From positions 1 to 54,773 of the forward strand of contig CAMHSB010000012.1 of NCBI GenBank assembly GCA_946187695.1: 54,773 bases of DNA, given 5' to 3'. Below the pieces are notes generated by a model. That model was not told the DNA's origin and searched no databases. It saw nothing but the letters and a program-made list of their open reading frames with translations. Source of the DNA: an uncultured Bacteroidales bacterium (GTDB lineage Bacteria > Bacteroidota > Bacteroidia > Bacteroidales > Paludibacteraceae). Positions 7,135 to 16,422 of the stretch are shown here, one piece after another (position 1 is the first letter of the stretch; each line of letters opens with the position of its first letter). The position numbers and the translations under genes were made by a program.

Positions 7135-8635
7135 CAAACGCACAACCACGACCATCATCAAGGTGGGTGCCAACGAGGCGGGTAAGTTACCCCCTCAGGC
7201 GCAGGAGTTGGAAGACTCCGTGCTGGGTGCGATCATGCTGGAGAAAGATGCCTACGGAACGGTAGCGGATTTGCTGCGTCCCGAGGTTTTCTATAAGGAT
7301 CAGAACCGCATCGTCTATGAGGCGATCCGCGAGCTGGCTGCCAAAGACCAGCCGATAGACCTGATGACCGTGGGTGAGAAACTCAAGAGTCAGGGCACGC
7401 TGGAGAAAGCCGGCGGTGTGGTGTATATAGCCGACCTGACGCGGCGTGTGGCTTCAACGGCGCACCTCCGTTACCATGCGGAGATCATCGCCAAGAAAGC
7501 GACGGCACGCGACGTCATCGCCCTCGCTGCCAAGATCGAAGAGATGGGTTTTGACGAGACGCAAGATGTGGATGAACTGATGCAGACCGCGGAAGCAGGT
7601 ATCTTCGAGATCTCGCAACGCAGTCAGAAACGCGATGTGACGCAGATAGACCCCGTCATCGAGGAAGCGTTCAAGCGTATGGAGAAAGCGGCGATGAACA
7701 CCGGATCGATCTCCGGTATCCCGTCGGGTTTCAATGCGCTGGATAAGATTACTTCCGGCTGGCAGAGTCCGGACCTCGTCATCATCGCTGCCCGTCCGGC
7801 GATGGGTAAGACCGCTTTCGTGCTCTCAATGGCGAAACATATGGCCATTGACCGCGAGATACCGACCGCCGTCTTTAGTCTGGAGATGAGTAACGTACAG
7901 CTCGTGAACCGTCTGATCATGAACGTGTGCGAGCTGGAAGGCGATAAGATCAAGACCGGTAAGATGAGCAAAGAGGACGCCAAGCGTCTGAATACCAAGA
8001 TCAATATTATGAAGGGCAAGCCGCTCTACCTGGACGACACCCCTTCCCTCTCGATCTTTGAGTTACGCTCCAAAGCCCGCAAGCTCGTGCGCGAGCATGG
8101 GGTGAAGATCATCATCATCGACTACCTGCAGCTGATGAACGCGCAGGGCACGTCTTTCGGTAGCCGTGAGCAAGAGGTAAGTATCATCTCCCGCGGTCTG
8201 AAAGGTTTGGCGAAAGAGTTGGACATCCCTATCATCGCCCTCTCGCAGCTGAACCGTGGTGTGGAAGCACGTCAGGGTGTGGAAGGTAAGACCCCGCAGC
8301 TGGCGGACTTGCGTGAGTCGGGTGCCATCGAGCAGGATGCCGACCTCGTATGCTTCATCCACCGCCCGGAGTACTACCACCTCTACAACGATGACAAGAC
8401 CGGTAAGGACCTGCGCGGTCTGGCACAGATCATCGTCGCCAAGCACCGTAACGGTGCGACCGACAGCATCTGGCTGCGGTTTAGAGGCAAGTACGCCAAG
8501 TTCCAGAACGAGGACGAAGCCGTTGATCCGGATGAGCAGAACAGCGTGATGCCGATGGCAAACGAGACGAACAGTATGTCTATCCAGTCCAGTATGAACG
8601 ATTTAGGCGAAGATTTAAGTCAATATCAACTTTAA
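7112..8635 (+). CDS. dnaB: Replicative DNA helicase DnaB
   Basis: Hexameric 5'-3' helicase that opens the replication fork. The 507 residues comprise an N-terminal primase-interacting domain (about 28-130, beginning PPQAQELEDSVLGA), a linker helix region and the RecA-like motor. Walker A is ARPAMGKT at 227-234, Walker B is within IIIIDYLQLM near 340, and SQLNRGVEAR is the usual conserved motif downstream. No intein interrupts the motor. It overlaps meaB by 23 nt and is followed by asnS after 9 nt. Confidence 0.97.
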   Translation: MAGTSRNSKRTTTTIIKVGANEAGKLPPQAQELEDSVLGAIMLEKDAYGTVADLLRPEVFYKDQNRIVYEAIRELAAKDQPIDLMTVGEKLKSQGTLEKAGGVVYIADLTRRVASTAHLRYHAEIIAKKATARDVIALAAKIEEMGFDETQDVDELMQTAEAGIFEISQRSQKRDVTQIDPVIEEAFKRMEKAAMNTGSISGIPSGFNALDKITSGWQSPDLVIIAARPAMGKTAFVLSMAKHMAIDREIPTAVFSLEMSNVQLVNRLIMNVCELEGDKIKTGKMSKEDAKRLNTKINIMKGKPLYLDDTPSLSIFELRSKARKLVREHGVKIIIIDYLQLMNAQGTSFGSREQEVSIISRGLKGLAKELDIPIIALSQLNRGVEARQGVEGKTPQLADLRESGAIEQDADLVCFIHRPEYYHLYNDDKTGKDLRGLAQIIVAKHRNGATDSIWLRFRGKYAKFQNEDEAVDPDEQNSVMPMANETNSMSIQSSMNDLGEDLSQYQL

Positions 8636-8644
8636 AAATTATAT

Positions 8645-10042
8645 ATGCAAAGAACAGTAATCATAGACGCATTGAAGCGCACCGATTTCGGTGCTACAAT
8701 CAACGTCCGCGGCTGGGTGCGTAGCCGTCGAGGTAATAAACAGGTATCGTTTATAGCCCTCAACGACGGTTCGACCATCAAAAACATCCAGATCGTCGTG
8801 GACTTGGAGAAATTCGATGAGGAGCGTCTCAAACCCGTTACGACCGGTTCGTGTATCTCGGCGACGGGTGTATTGGTAGAGAGTCAGGGAGCAGGCCAGG
8901 CCGTGGAGATCCAACTGACCGATTTAGAGGTGTACGGCACCGCCGATCCGGAGAAATATCCGCTGCAGAAGAAAGGGCTGAGTATGGAGTTCTTGCGCAC
9001 GATCGCGCATCTGCGTCCGCGTACGAACACGTTCGGTGCGGTCTTCCGTATCCGCCACAATATGGCGATGGCCATCCACACCTATTTCCATGAGCACGGC
9101 TATTTCTATTTCCATACGCCGCTGATCACGGCGAGTGACTGCGAGGGTGCGGGTCAGATGTTCCAAGTGACCACGAAGAACCTCTATAACCTCAAGTATG
9201 ACGACAACGGTCAGATCGACTACTCCGATGATTTCTTCGGCAAGCAGACAGCCTTGACCGTAAGCGGTCAGCTCGAAGGCGAGCTCGGTGCGATGGCACT
9301 CGGTAAGATTTATACCTTCGGTCCGACCTTCCGTGCGGAGAACAGTAACACCCCGCGTCACCTGGCAGAGTTCTGGATGATCGAGCCGGAAGTAGCGTTC
9401 ATCCAAAAGGACGAGCTGATGGACCTCGAAGAGGACTTCATCAAGTACTGCGTCCGCTGGGCACTCGACCATTGCATGGACGATCTGGAGTTCCTCAACC
9501 AGTTTGTGGACAAAGGTCTGATCGAGCGTTTGAAGAGCGTTGTGGATACCGAATTCGTCCGTTTACCTTATACAGAGGGCATTCGCATTCTCCAAGAGGC
9601 AATCAAGAACGGAAAAAAATTTGAGTTCCCCTGCAACTGGGGCGACGATTTGAGTTCGGAGCACGAGCGTTTCCTCGTAGAGGAGCACTTCAAGAAACCG
9701 GTTATCATGACCGATTATCCGAAGGATATCAAGGCGTTCTACATGAAGATCAACGAGGACGGCAAGACCGTTCAGGGTACGGATGTACTCTTCCCGCAGA
9801 TCGGAGAGATCATCGGCGGTAGTGTGCGTGAAGAGAGTCTGGATCTGCTCAACGAAGAGATCGAGCGTCGTCACATTCCGATGAAGGATATGTGGTGGTA
9901 TCTGGATACGCGTCGTTTCGGTAGCGCTCCGCACGCAGGCTTCGGTCTGGGCTTCGAGCGTCTGATGCTCTTTGTAACGGGCATGCAGAACATCCGCGAT
10001 GTGATTCCGTTCCCGCGTACGCCGAAAACAGCAGAGTTTTAA
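8645..10042 (+). CDS. asnS: Asparagine--tRNA ligase
   Basis: Class IIb aminoacyl-tRNA synthetase charging tRNA-Asn. The 465 residues are the usual length. The N-terminal OB-fold anticodon-binding domain is visible ([14 protein letters not shown], near residues 20-33). Catalytic motif 2 is [16 protein letters not shown], and motif 3 near the C-terminus is [15 protein letters not shown]. Asp versus Asn specificity is inferred from overall similarity to AsnRS. It starts 9 nt after dnaB. Confidence 0.95.
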   Translation: MQRTVIIDALKRTDFGATINVRGWVRSRRGNKQVSFIALNDGSTIKNIQIVVDLEKFDEERLKPVTTGSCISATGVLVESQGAGQAVEIQLTDLEVYGTADPEKYPLQKKGLSMEFLRTIAHLRPRTNTFGAVFRIRHNMAMAIHTYFHEHGYFYFHTPLITASDCEGAGQMFQVTTKNLYNLKYDDNGQIDYSDDFFGKQTALTVSGQLEGELGAMALGKIYTFGPTFRAENSNTPRHLAEFWMIEPEVAFIQKDELMDLEEDFIKYCVRWALDHCMDDLEFLNQFVDKGLIERLKSVVDTEFVRLPYTEGIRILQEAIKNGKKFEFPCNWGDDLSSEHERFLVEEHFKKPVIMTDYPKDIKAFYMKINEDGKTVQGTDVLFPQIGEIIGGSVREESLDLLNEEIERRHIPMKDMWWYLDTRRFGSAPHAGFGLGFERLMLFVTGMQNIRDVIPFPRTPKTAEF

Positions 10043-10085
10043 ATCAACTAAAATATTAACCATAAAAACACTAACAAACAATCGT

Positions 10086-13000
10086 ATGAGAAACAAACTC
10101 TTTTCAATGATGTGTCTGCTGGCAATAGGTCTTACGGCCTTTGCGGATACATCACTCAAGGGACGAGTTTTGGACGAGGCGACCCAACTACCGCTGGTAG
10201 GTGCCAAGGTCCTGCTCGCAAATCAAAACATCTCCACTACGACCAATGGCGATGGTGAGTTCCAGCTGCAGTATTTGGATGCAATGGACGAAGAAGTCAT
10301 CGTGGAAGCCAACGGCTACATGGTTGAGCTGGTGTTGGTGAACCTCCGGGAGAACCAATCCAACGAGATGGAGCCGGTCGTTCTCAAACAAGACCTTGTC
10401 AGTCAGCAGCAAGATGAGATCCTGCTGAACCTGACGGAGGAAGAGATGGCCGATGATGAAGGTCGTTCGCAAGCGCAGGCTTCGACGGCATCCGCTTCGA
10501 CGGACGTATTCAACTCCACGACCTCTTTTGCTTGGTCCACGGCCCGTTACCGCAACCGCGGTTACCGTCAGACGGAGGAGAGTTACTACATCGAAGGTCT
10601 GAACTTCAGTTCGCAGGAACGCGGTCAATTCAACTACTCGGCGATGGGTGGTCTGAACGACGCCAGCCGCTACAAAGAGGTGCTGAACCCGATGGAGGCA
10701 TCGAACTTCACCTTCGGCGGTATCGGTCAATCGACCAACTACCTGATGGGTGCTACCCGTTATGCACAGGGATGGAAAGTAGGTGTAGCCGGTACGAACC
10801 GTAACTACAAAGCACGTCTGAACGCTACCTACTCCAGCGGTCTGATGGATAACGGCTGGGCGGTTACAGCTCAGTTAGCGTATCGCTTCTCTCCGTACAT
10901 CAACCAGAAAGGTATCATCGGTGAGGGTTGCAATTACTACTCGCTGGGTTATTTCTTGACGGCAGAGCGCGTATGGGAGAACTCCCGTTTGAAACTCATC
11001 ACCTTCGGTGCTCCGACCCAACGCGGTCAGAACGCAGCTGTGACGCAAGAGGTGTATGACCTGACGGGAACGATCTACTACAACCCGTATTGGGGCTACC
11101 AGAACGGTCATGTACGCAACAGCCGTATCGTGAAATCGTACGACCCGACGTTCATCGCCGCTTACGAGTGGAAGATCGACGAGAACCAACGCCTCAAAGC
11201 AGCTGCCGGTTACCACTATTCGATGTATTCCAACTCGGCGCTGAACTACTACTGCGCACCGGATCCGCGTCCGGACTACTACCGCAACCTGCCTTCCGCT
11301 ATGTGGGACGCACAGATTGCCAACCCGTATTACGACACGAATGCCGACCAGTTGTATGACAAGAACGGCAACCCGTACGGATGGGGCTTGTTCATCGGTG
11401 AGGATATGAACACGATTGAAATGGGCTCCGGTTATACCGCAGCAGACGGCAACCTCGTTGGTCCGTCGATCAACCAAGCCGCTTATGACCGTCAGGTATC
11501 TCTGTGGAAGACGCGTGACGACAAGGCTACGCAGATCGACTGGAACAATCTGTATGCAGCCAACTATGCCAACAACCTCAACAACGGTGTTGCCCGTTAT
11601 TTCCTCGAGCGTCGTCACAACGACATTCAGGAAGCTACCGCATCGTTCAACTACCAGAACACGAAGTACGATCATCTGAAGATGACGCTCGGCGTAGAAG
11701 GTCGCTTCTCGCAGGGTATCCACTACAAGACGATTGATGACCTGTTGGGTGCAAAAACGTGGGTGGACATCGACGCCTTCGCGGATCGTGACATCAAGGA
11801 ATTGGCTTCGAACAGCGGTTTCACGCAGAGCGATATCGAATATGTTATTCAGAATGATTTGTACAACCCCAACAAGTCTATTGGTACCGGCGAGCGCTTC
11901 GGTTATGATTATCGCATCAACATGGGTCACTTGGCAGCATGGTTCCAGAATGAATGGACCTTCAACGAAGTGGATCTGTACTACGCACTCGCACTGGAGT
12001 ACAACTCGATGCAGCGTACGTCGCATATGTTCAACGGCCGTCAGGCTTACTTGGCTACCATTGCTTACCAACGCGGTACGATGTATCTGGGCGACGATGT
12101 CGATCAATACCGTCAAGCTCGTTCGACTTATTACGGTAACACGCACCATTTTGTAGATCCGTCTTTCAAGGCAGGTGTTGTTTACAAGATCAACGGTCGT
12201 AACCGCTTGAAACTGAATGCTTTGGCAGAGACACGCGCTCCGTACGCACGCGATTCTTATATCTCGCAGCGTATCCACGACCGCGTACTGGATGAGATCT
12301 ATACGCACGATAAGGCAAAGAACCTGAAAGATTTCTATGCAGCGAGTGAGAAAGTCGTTTCCACGGACCTGACGTATGAGTTCAACTACCCGATCGTTCG
12401 CGGTCGTGTAACGGGATTCTTCACGCAGAGCTGGGACGGAACGGAGCTTAACGGCTACTATGATGACGAGGCTCGTACATTCGTGAACCAGGCGATGGCA
12501 GAGATCGACAAGCGTTACATGGGTGTAGAGGCAGCGTTGGCAGTTAAGTTAGGCAACTACTTCACCTTGACCGGTGTGGCTTCTGTAGGCGACTACCGTT
12601 ATACGAGCGATGCTACGTCGATCACCTCGGCAGAAAACGGTATGCCGATGACGCAGGATCTCGCCACCAAGGAGTTGATCTTCGAGGTACGCGATAAAGT
12701 GCTGCTCAAGGGTCTGCGTCTGTCGACCGGTCCGCAAGTGAACGCCAGCTTGAAGCTCTCGTTTTTCCACTCGAAGATGTGGTTTGCTGACCTGACGGTT
12801 AACTACCATGACTGGAACTATCTGTCGGTGGCTCCGAGTCGTCGCATGCAGGGTCTGTTCACCGGAACGCGCACGGACGGCACAGCTGTCAACGGTTGGT
12901 TCGGCGATTCATATTCGAATGCCATCCAGACGACCGACAGTCGTGAGTCGCATGCGGAGATTGATGAGAACGGTAACGCTACTTACAGCGCCAATACGGT

Positions 13001-13355
13001 GCTGGATGGCAACGGTGTACCGGTACTGAAGTATCCGTATAACATTATGACGATGCAGGAGAGCCTGGCTTCGACCAACCCGCTCTACCGCTTCACCATC
13101 GATGCATCGGTAGGTAAGCTGCTGTATTTGCCGAACCGTCAGTCCTTGTCCATCAACCTGAGTGTAACCAACTTGACGAACAACACGCATTTCAAGACCG
13201 GCGGTTACCAACAAGCTCGTCTGCCGCGTGCCGTACGTCAGGGTCAACCCGACTACCAGAACTCGGTTATTACGGCTAACGCATGGAAGTATCCATCCAA
13301 GTACTACTATGCTTGGGGTATCAACTTCTTCTTAACTGTAACTTATAAATTCTAA
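10086..13355 (+). CDS. TonB-dependent outer-membrane receptor with carboxypeptidase-like N-terminal domain
   Basis: Outer-membrane beta-barrel of 1089 residues. The signal peptide ends near AFAD. Residues about 23-105 are a carboxypeptidase regulatory-like Ig domain (LKGRVLDEATQLPLVGAKV). The expected plug follows only in a short or divergent form (FAWSTARYRNRGYRQTEESYYIEG), and I do not see a normal TonB box. The rest is barrel-like, rich in Tyr, Asn and Gly, ending in VTYKF with the terminal aromatic expected for BAM insertion. No SusD follows; the partner is a DUF5689 lipoprotein 5 nt downstream, a recurrent pairing in Bacteroidales. The substrate is unknown. The 43-nt gap from asnS holds no recognisable promoter. 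Confidence 0.82.
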   Translation: MRNKLFSMMCLLAIGLTAFADTSLKGRVLDEATQLPLVGAKVLLANQNISTTTNGDGEFQLQYLDAMDEEVIVEANGYMVELVLVNLRENQSNEMEPVVLKQDLVSQQQDEILLNLTEEEMADDEGRSQAQASTASASTDVFNSTTSFAWSTARYRNRGYRQTEESYYIEGLNFSSQERGQFNYSAMGGLNDASRYKEVLNPMEASNFTFGGIGQSTNYLMGATRYAQGWKVGVAGTNRNYKARLNATYSSGLMDNGWAVTAQLAYRFSPYINQKGIIGEGCNYYSLGYFLTAERVWENSRLKLITFGAPTQRGQNAAVTQEVYDLTGTIYYNPYWGYQNGHVRNSRIVKSYDPTFIAAYEWKIDENQRLKAAAGYHYSMYSNSALNYYCAPDPRPDYYRNLPSAMWDAQIANPYYDTNADQLYDKNGNPYGWGLFIGEDMNTIEMGSGYTAADGNLVGPSINQAAYDRQVSLWKTRDDKATQIDWNNLYAANYANNLNNGVARYFLERRHNDIQEATASFNYQNTKYDHLKMTLGVEGRFSQGIHYKTIDDLLGAKTWVDIDAFADRDIKELASNSGFTQSDIEYVIQNDLYNPNKSIGTGERFGYDYRINMGHLAAWFQNEWTFNEVDLYYALALEYNSMQRTSHMFNGRQAYLATIAYQRGTMYLGDDVDQYRQARSTYYGNTHHFVDPSFKAGVVYKINGRNRLKLNALAETRAPYARDSYISQRIHDRVLDEIYTHDKAKNLKDFYAASEKVVSTDLTYEFNYPIVRGRVTGFFTQSWDGTELNGYYDDEARTFVNQAMAEIDKRYMGVEAALAVKLGNYFTLTGVASVGDYRYTSDATSITSAENGMPMTQDLATKELIFEVRDKVLLKGLRLSTGPQVNASLKLSFFHSKMWFADLTVNYHDWNYLSVAPSRRMQGLFTGTRTDGTAVNGWFGDSYSNAIQTTDSRESHAEIDENGNATYSANTVLDGNGVPVLKYPYNIMTMQESLASTNPLYRFTIDASVGKLLYLPNRQSLSINLSVTNLTNNTHFKTGGYQQARLPRAVRQGQPDYQNSVITANAWKYPSKYYYAWGINFFLTVTYKF

Positions 13356-13360
13356 GCACT

Positions 13361-14578
13361 ATGAGAAAGTCTATTTATACCTATGCAATGTTGCTGGCGA
13401 TGCCGGTCATTGCCATAATGACGTCCTGTGAGCCGAGTGCATTGGAGCCGGAACAGGTGCTCCAGCTTGCGGGCGAACAGCTCGAAGAAGCGCTGAAGAA
13501 CGACAACCCGGAGGGTTATACGATCTATAACTTCAATGATCTGATGGATAAGTTCATGACCGAACCGGGTAACTTTATGAGCGACTCGTCGCAGTATCGT
13601 ACGCGTACCCACTACGGCAACCTCTATCTGTTCTCCGTGGATACGCTGCCGACGAACGGCCCCGGTATCTATATCCGCGGACGTGTAGGAACCGATGATT
13701 ACGGCGGAAACTTCTACAAATCACTCGTGCTGCAGCAAGTGAACGACTGGATGGACAACGAGAAACCGATCGAGCAGCAGTGTCTGCGTGTGTCGGTGGA
13801 TCTGGGATCAGCAAACGGTCAGTACCCGCAAGGTCAGGAGATCCTGATCCGCTGCAACGGTCTGGCTATCGGTCGTTACGCCAACGAGCCGCAGTTGTGT
13901 ATCCCGACGTACAACAACAATATCTACGCGAACTCCGCTTCGGAGAAAGTGGGATGGGCTGCCGGACGTATCCCTTCGAGCGTCTTCCGCAAAGTGACCT
14001 TCCTGATCGGAACCCCGGATAAGGGCAAACTGGTGTTCGAGAAAATGACGCTGGCGCAGTTGAAAGCCAAATACACCAACGATGCGATGTCCAAAGATGT
14101 AGTAGCTGCTCGTAAGATCGACGGCCGTCTGGTGAAGATCACCGGTGTACACTTCAACGGCAAGTGCAATAATAACGGCGACATGGTATCGCTCGTGAAG
14201 TACGATCCGGAGACCAATGAGGGTAACCCGGAGGTAAAAGACAGCTATGCAGCTGTGTTTGCTCCGACGACCGGTAACATCGGTTACCCGCAGTCCCGTT
14301 ACGTAGAGGACGACGACAAGAACAAGATTCTGATCGGCGCTTCCGAGTATGCACGCTATGCGTACTACTATATCCCGTCCAAGAAGCATGTAGGCTCCAT
14401 CACCGGTGTGCTGGGTTACTACATGGATAATCCGAAGTATGCGCCCGATGCGACCAACTGGTCCATCACGCCGTGTAACCTGGGCGACATTCTGCCTGAA
14501 TGCCAACGTGAGGGCATGAATCCTCGCTGGGTACCGACAGAGTGGAAGGCAGGCGTTCCTCAACCGGAGGATGATTAA
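13361..14578 (+). CDS. DUF5689 surface lipoprotein, partner of the upstream receptor
   Basis: A 405-residue lipoprotein with signal peptide MRKSIYTYAMLLAMPVIAIM and lipobox ending TSC. It resembles DUF5689 proteins: YNFNDLMDKF, GIYIRGRVGTDDYGGNFYKSL, EILIRCNGLAIG and RKVTFLIGT are the OB-fold-like segments I recognise. Members usually sit directly behind a TonB receptor, as here, suggesting a substrate-binding or lid-like role on the cell surface; this is inference. cvpA starts 3 nt later. Confidence 0.78.
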   Translation: MRKSIYTYAMLLAMPVIAIMTSCEPSALEPEQVLQLAGEQLEEALKNDNPEGYTIYNFNDLMDKFMTEPGNFMSDSSQYRTRTHYGNLYLFSVDTLPTNGPGIYIRGRVGTDDYGGNFYKSLVLQQVNDWMDNEKPIEQQCLRVSVDLGSANGQYPQGQEILIRCNGLAIGRYANEPQLCIPTYNNNIYANSASEKVGWAAGRIPSSVFRKVTFLIGTPDKGKLVFEKMTLAQLKAKYTNDAMSKDVVAARKIDGRLVKITGVHFNGKCNNNGDMVSLVKYDPETNEGNPEVKDSYAAVFAPTTGNIGYPQSRYVEDDDKNKILIGASEYARYAYYYIPSKKHVGSITGVLGYYMDNPKYAPDATNWSITPCNLGDILPECQREGMNPRWVPTEWKAGVPQPEDD

Positions 14579-14581
14579 ACG

Positions 14582-15064
14582 ATGAACTGGCTGGACATAA
14601 TATTGGTTCTGCCGCTTCTCGTCGGCCTCGTCAGAGGCCTGATGCGCGGGTTTATCTCCGAGGTCATCGCCATTCTGGTGGTGATCCTCGGAGTACTCGG
14701 CGCACGATACGCTGCCCCGGATTTCTCCGCGTGGCTGCTGACCCAGTTCGCTTGGCCGCAGGGTGTATGCGACGTGGTGGCTTACACGCTGATCTTCCTG
14801 GCGATTGCGATCCTACTCTCCATCTTCGCAAAGCTCGTGTCCAAACTGATGCGGGCCATCCATCTGGGCTGGGCGAACCGTCTGGCCGGTGGAATGTTCG
14901 GCATCGCCAAATACGGGCTTCTAGTGCTGATGGTTGTTTTTGTACTGGACCGCACCAACGATGCCTTCCATTGGCTGGATGAGTCACCGGTGGTTCAGAC
15001 ATCCGTTGTTTATCCCCATATGGTGGAAGCTACGCATGCGGTATTATCTTTCGCTGGGCAGTAA
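14582..15064 (+). CDS. CvpA family inner-membrane protein
   Basis: A 160-residue membrane protein with about four hydrophobic segments. The start NWLDIILVLPLLVGLVRGLM is the hallmark of CvpA, named for a role in colicin V production in E. coli but present widely with poorly defined function in envelope stress. FISEVIAILVVILG and the Gly-rich GWANRLAGGMFGIAKYGLLV fit the family. Its last 29 nt overlap folK. Confidence 0.85.
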   Translation: MNWLDIILVLPLLVGLVRGLMRGFISEVIAILVVILGVLGARYAAPDFSAWLLTQFAWPQGVCDVVAYTLIFLAIAILLSIFAKLVSKLMRAIHLGWANRLAGGMFGIAKYGLLVLMVVFVLDRTNDAFHWLDESPVVQTSVVYPHMVEATHAVLSFAGQ

Positions 15065-15458
15065 TCTCGGCAACCGGGAGCAGACGCTGCACGAGGCGGT
15101 GCGCCGCATCGGACAGCAGATAGGAACAGTGACGCGCTGTTCTTCTTTTTTCTATTCCGAGCCCTGGGGCTTCGAGAGTACGCATCCTTTCTGTAACCTC
15201 TGCTGTGCCGTGGAGACTGCGATGCAGCCGATGGAGGTATTAGCCGCTACGCAACAAATAGAGCGAGAGTTAGGAAGAGATCACAAGTCCATGAACGGAC
15301 AGTATACCGACCGCCCTATCGACATCGATATCATTCGTGCCTTCGACGATGCACAAAAAGAAATAGTGAGCAGCTCATCGCTACTCACTATACCCCATCC
15401 TCTTTATCAACAACGCGATTTCGTTGTCATCCCCTTACGCGAGATAGGCGGAGAGTGA
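15036..15458 (+). CDS. folK: 6-hydroxymethyl-7,8-dihydropterin pyrophosphokinase
   Basis: Transfers pyrophosphate from ATP to the pterin in folate synthesis. I chose the ATG at 15036, inside cvpA, because MRYYLSLGSNLGNREQTL is the canonical HPPK start; longer starts add unrelated sequence. It has SEPWGFE, then GRDHKSMNGQYTDRPIDIDI in place of the usual Arg-x-x-x-Arg-x-x-Asp-hDhDhh pattern, and TIPHPLYQQRDFV. At 140 residues it is slightly short. The coding sequence holds a 7-bp inverted repeat (TAGTGAG/CTCACTA, about 15365-15392). It is the last gene of the series. Confidence 0.92.
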   Translation: MRYYLSLGSNLGNREQTLHEAVRRIGQQIGTVTRCSSFFYSEPWGFESTHPFCNLCCAVETAMQPMEVLAATQQIERELGRDHKSMNGQYTDRPIDIDIIRAFDDAQKEIVSSSSLLTIPHPLYQQRDFVVIPLREIGGE

Positions 15459-15480
15459 TTCATTTTTTTCTCTCAAAAAC

Positions 15481-15511
15481 TTGTATATATCAAAAAAAAG
15501 CAGTAACTTTG
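15481..15511 (+). promoter_or_regulatory. Promoter of the small BECR-like gene
   Basis: TTG at 15481-15483, a 20-nt spacer and TAACTTTG at 15504-15511. It gives the downstream gene its own transcription start after folK ends. Confidence 0.78.
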
Positions 15512-15528
15512 CAACCGAATTTGCAAAG
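15507..15528. promoter_or_regulatory. Perfect 8-bp inverted repeat over the predicted transcription start
   Basis: CTTTGCAA and TTGCAAAG are separated by 6 nt. The dyad begins inside the -7 box and ends 5 nt before the ATG, a position suited to a repressor. Similar dyads lie at the fbp, glmS and glyS promoters. Confidence 0.5.
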
Positions 15529-15533
15529 ATCAG

Positions 15534-15989
15534 ATGAAAGCTAAGCTTCAACTACATAAACGTAGCAACGCGGCGAGTGGAAAGAAAGCCCACAACGAAA
15601 GCCAATTTATAAAAATTGGTCGCGTGCGTTTACATAGTTGGATTAATGAGAAGCTACCTGCAGCTGACATCCTTATCTCCGAGCGTGAAATAGTGCACAT
15701 TGCTAATAAGCACCGCTTAGAATTGGCATCGCTGGGCATGGAAGCGTTCAACTATGTGACGATGATCATTAATCAGTCGAACGAAGTGCGCAAAGACAGT
15801 CGTGATGCTTTATTCTTTATTGTTTCGGGCGCACGTAAAACGGATAGCGATTTAGAGCAATGTGCGGTAGTAGAGTTGAAGATTGAGTGGATGGGCAGAA
15901 AGAAGGTCTATGTAATAAAATCAGCCCGCCCGATGAATTGGGGCAGGCTGCGTAAAATTGAGTTGGTGTGTGTTAAACCCCGCTCTTAA
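15534..15989 (+). CDS. Small protein of 151 residues, possible BECR-fold (barnase/EndoU/colicin/RelE-like) nuclease
   Basis: I do not recognise this firmly. The first 30 residues are basic. The remainder, ISEREIVHIANKH, LGMEAFNYVTMIINQ, FFIVSGAR, CAVVELKIEW and KVYVIKSARPMN, has the order seen in small phage-associated BECR nucleases: an early His-x-x-x-x-His helix, then a sheet with a late Lys/Ser-Ala segment. No signal peptide or membrane segment is present, so it should act in the cytoplasm. It is more AT-rich than the operon before it and has its own promoter with a dyad. A strong promoter on the other strand at 16102-16133 points at its 3' end. It could be a toxin-like or phage-derived RNase, or a family unknown to me. 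Confidence 0.7.
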   Translation: MKAKLQLHKRSNAASGKKAHNESQFIKIGRVRLHSWINEKLPAADILISEREIVHIANKHRLELASLGMEAFNYVTMIINQSNEVRKDSRDALFFIVSGARKTDSDLEQCAVVELKIEWMGRKKVYVIKSARPMNWGRLRKIELVCVKPRS

Positions 15990-16101
15990 CATAAGACTTC
16001 CGTTCAGCCTTACCTCTGTGCCGCTGAATTGCAATAAATAAAAACGGAATGCAACCAGACGCAGGTAGTGAGCCACACGCGCTCAATATCTTTTGCGAAT
16101 G

Positions 16102-16133
16102 CAAAAGTACTGCGAAAAAATGATATATGCAAA
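16102..16133 (-). promoter_or_regulatory. Strong minus-strand promoter facing the BECR-like gene
   Basis: TTTG at 16133-16130, a 20-nt spacer and TACTTTTG at 16109-16102, with the CATATATC spacer start seen at other promoters here. Transcription from about 16096 would cross 107 nt of non-coding sequence and then run antisense into the gene ending at 15989. I see no long minus-strand frame and no strong terminator in between, only hairpins such as TTCAGC/GCTGAA near 16012-16028. Confidence 0.65.
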
Positions 16134-16205
16134 TATTTGAGCAAGAAAATGCAAAATTTATGCATTTTTACGCGAAAATGATATAAAATCGTCTTTGCTC
16201 GGACG

Positions 16206-16374
16206 TAAAAAGGAGCAAAGCGCACAGGCGTGCGCGGACATATTATTATACTGACAAAACCAATTCGGCCGTGCAAATCTGGTAAATTTTAGTGGTCGTA
16301 GAATTGGCAACAGTTAGTGCACATTGTGCACTGCTTTTGCTATTCACGACAAGGCTTACCAGAGCCCGCACGGT
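16206..16374 (-). ncRNA. Candidate rod-shaped RNA or palindromic element
   Basis: Nested complementary blocks form a rod: CCGTGC (16269-16274) with GCACGG (16368-16373), CTGGTAA (16279-16285) with TTACCAG (16356-16362), GTCGT (16295-16299) with ACGAC (16346-16350), GCAA (16307-16310) with TTGC (16337-16340), and AGTGCAC (16316-16322) with GTGCACT (16326-16332). On the minus strand a TACTTTTG box at 16387-16380 lies immediately upstream, though its -33 region is poor. A GCGCAC/GTGCGC hairpin (16220-16235), followed after nine bases by a T-run, could end the RNA. It could instead be a DNA-level structure such as a recombination site. The fold is seen; expression is inferred. Confidence 0.4.
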
Positions 16375-16422
16375 AAATACAAAAGTAGTGCATTTTTTTG
16401 AGAATAACTTAATCGAACTAGT

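Noticed and set aside
10875..12308. 477-codon minus-strand frame opposite the TonB receptor
   Set aside because: No recognisable domain, composition typical of an antisense frame, and the plus-strand gene is clearly real.
16010..16276. 88-codon minus-strand frame in the gap after the BECR-like gene
   Set aside because: It reads through the promoter at 16102-16133 and has no domain; the composition is that of non-coding AT-rich sequence.
16269..16373. Integron attC site
   Set aside because: The rod shape is similar, but the GTTRRRY and RYYYAAC core boxes are missing at the ends and no integron integrase is present.
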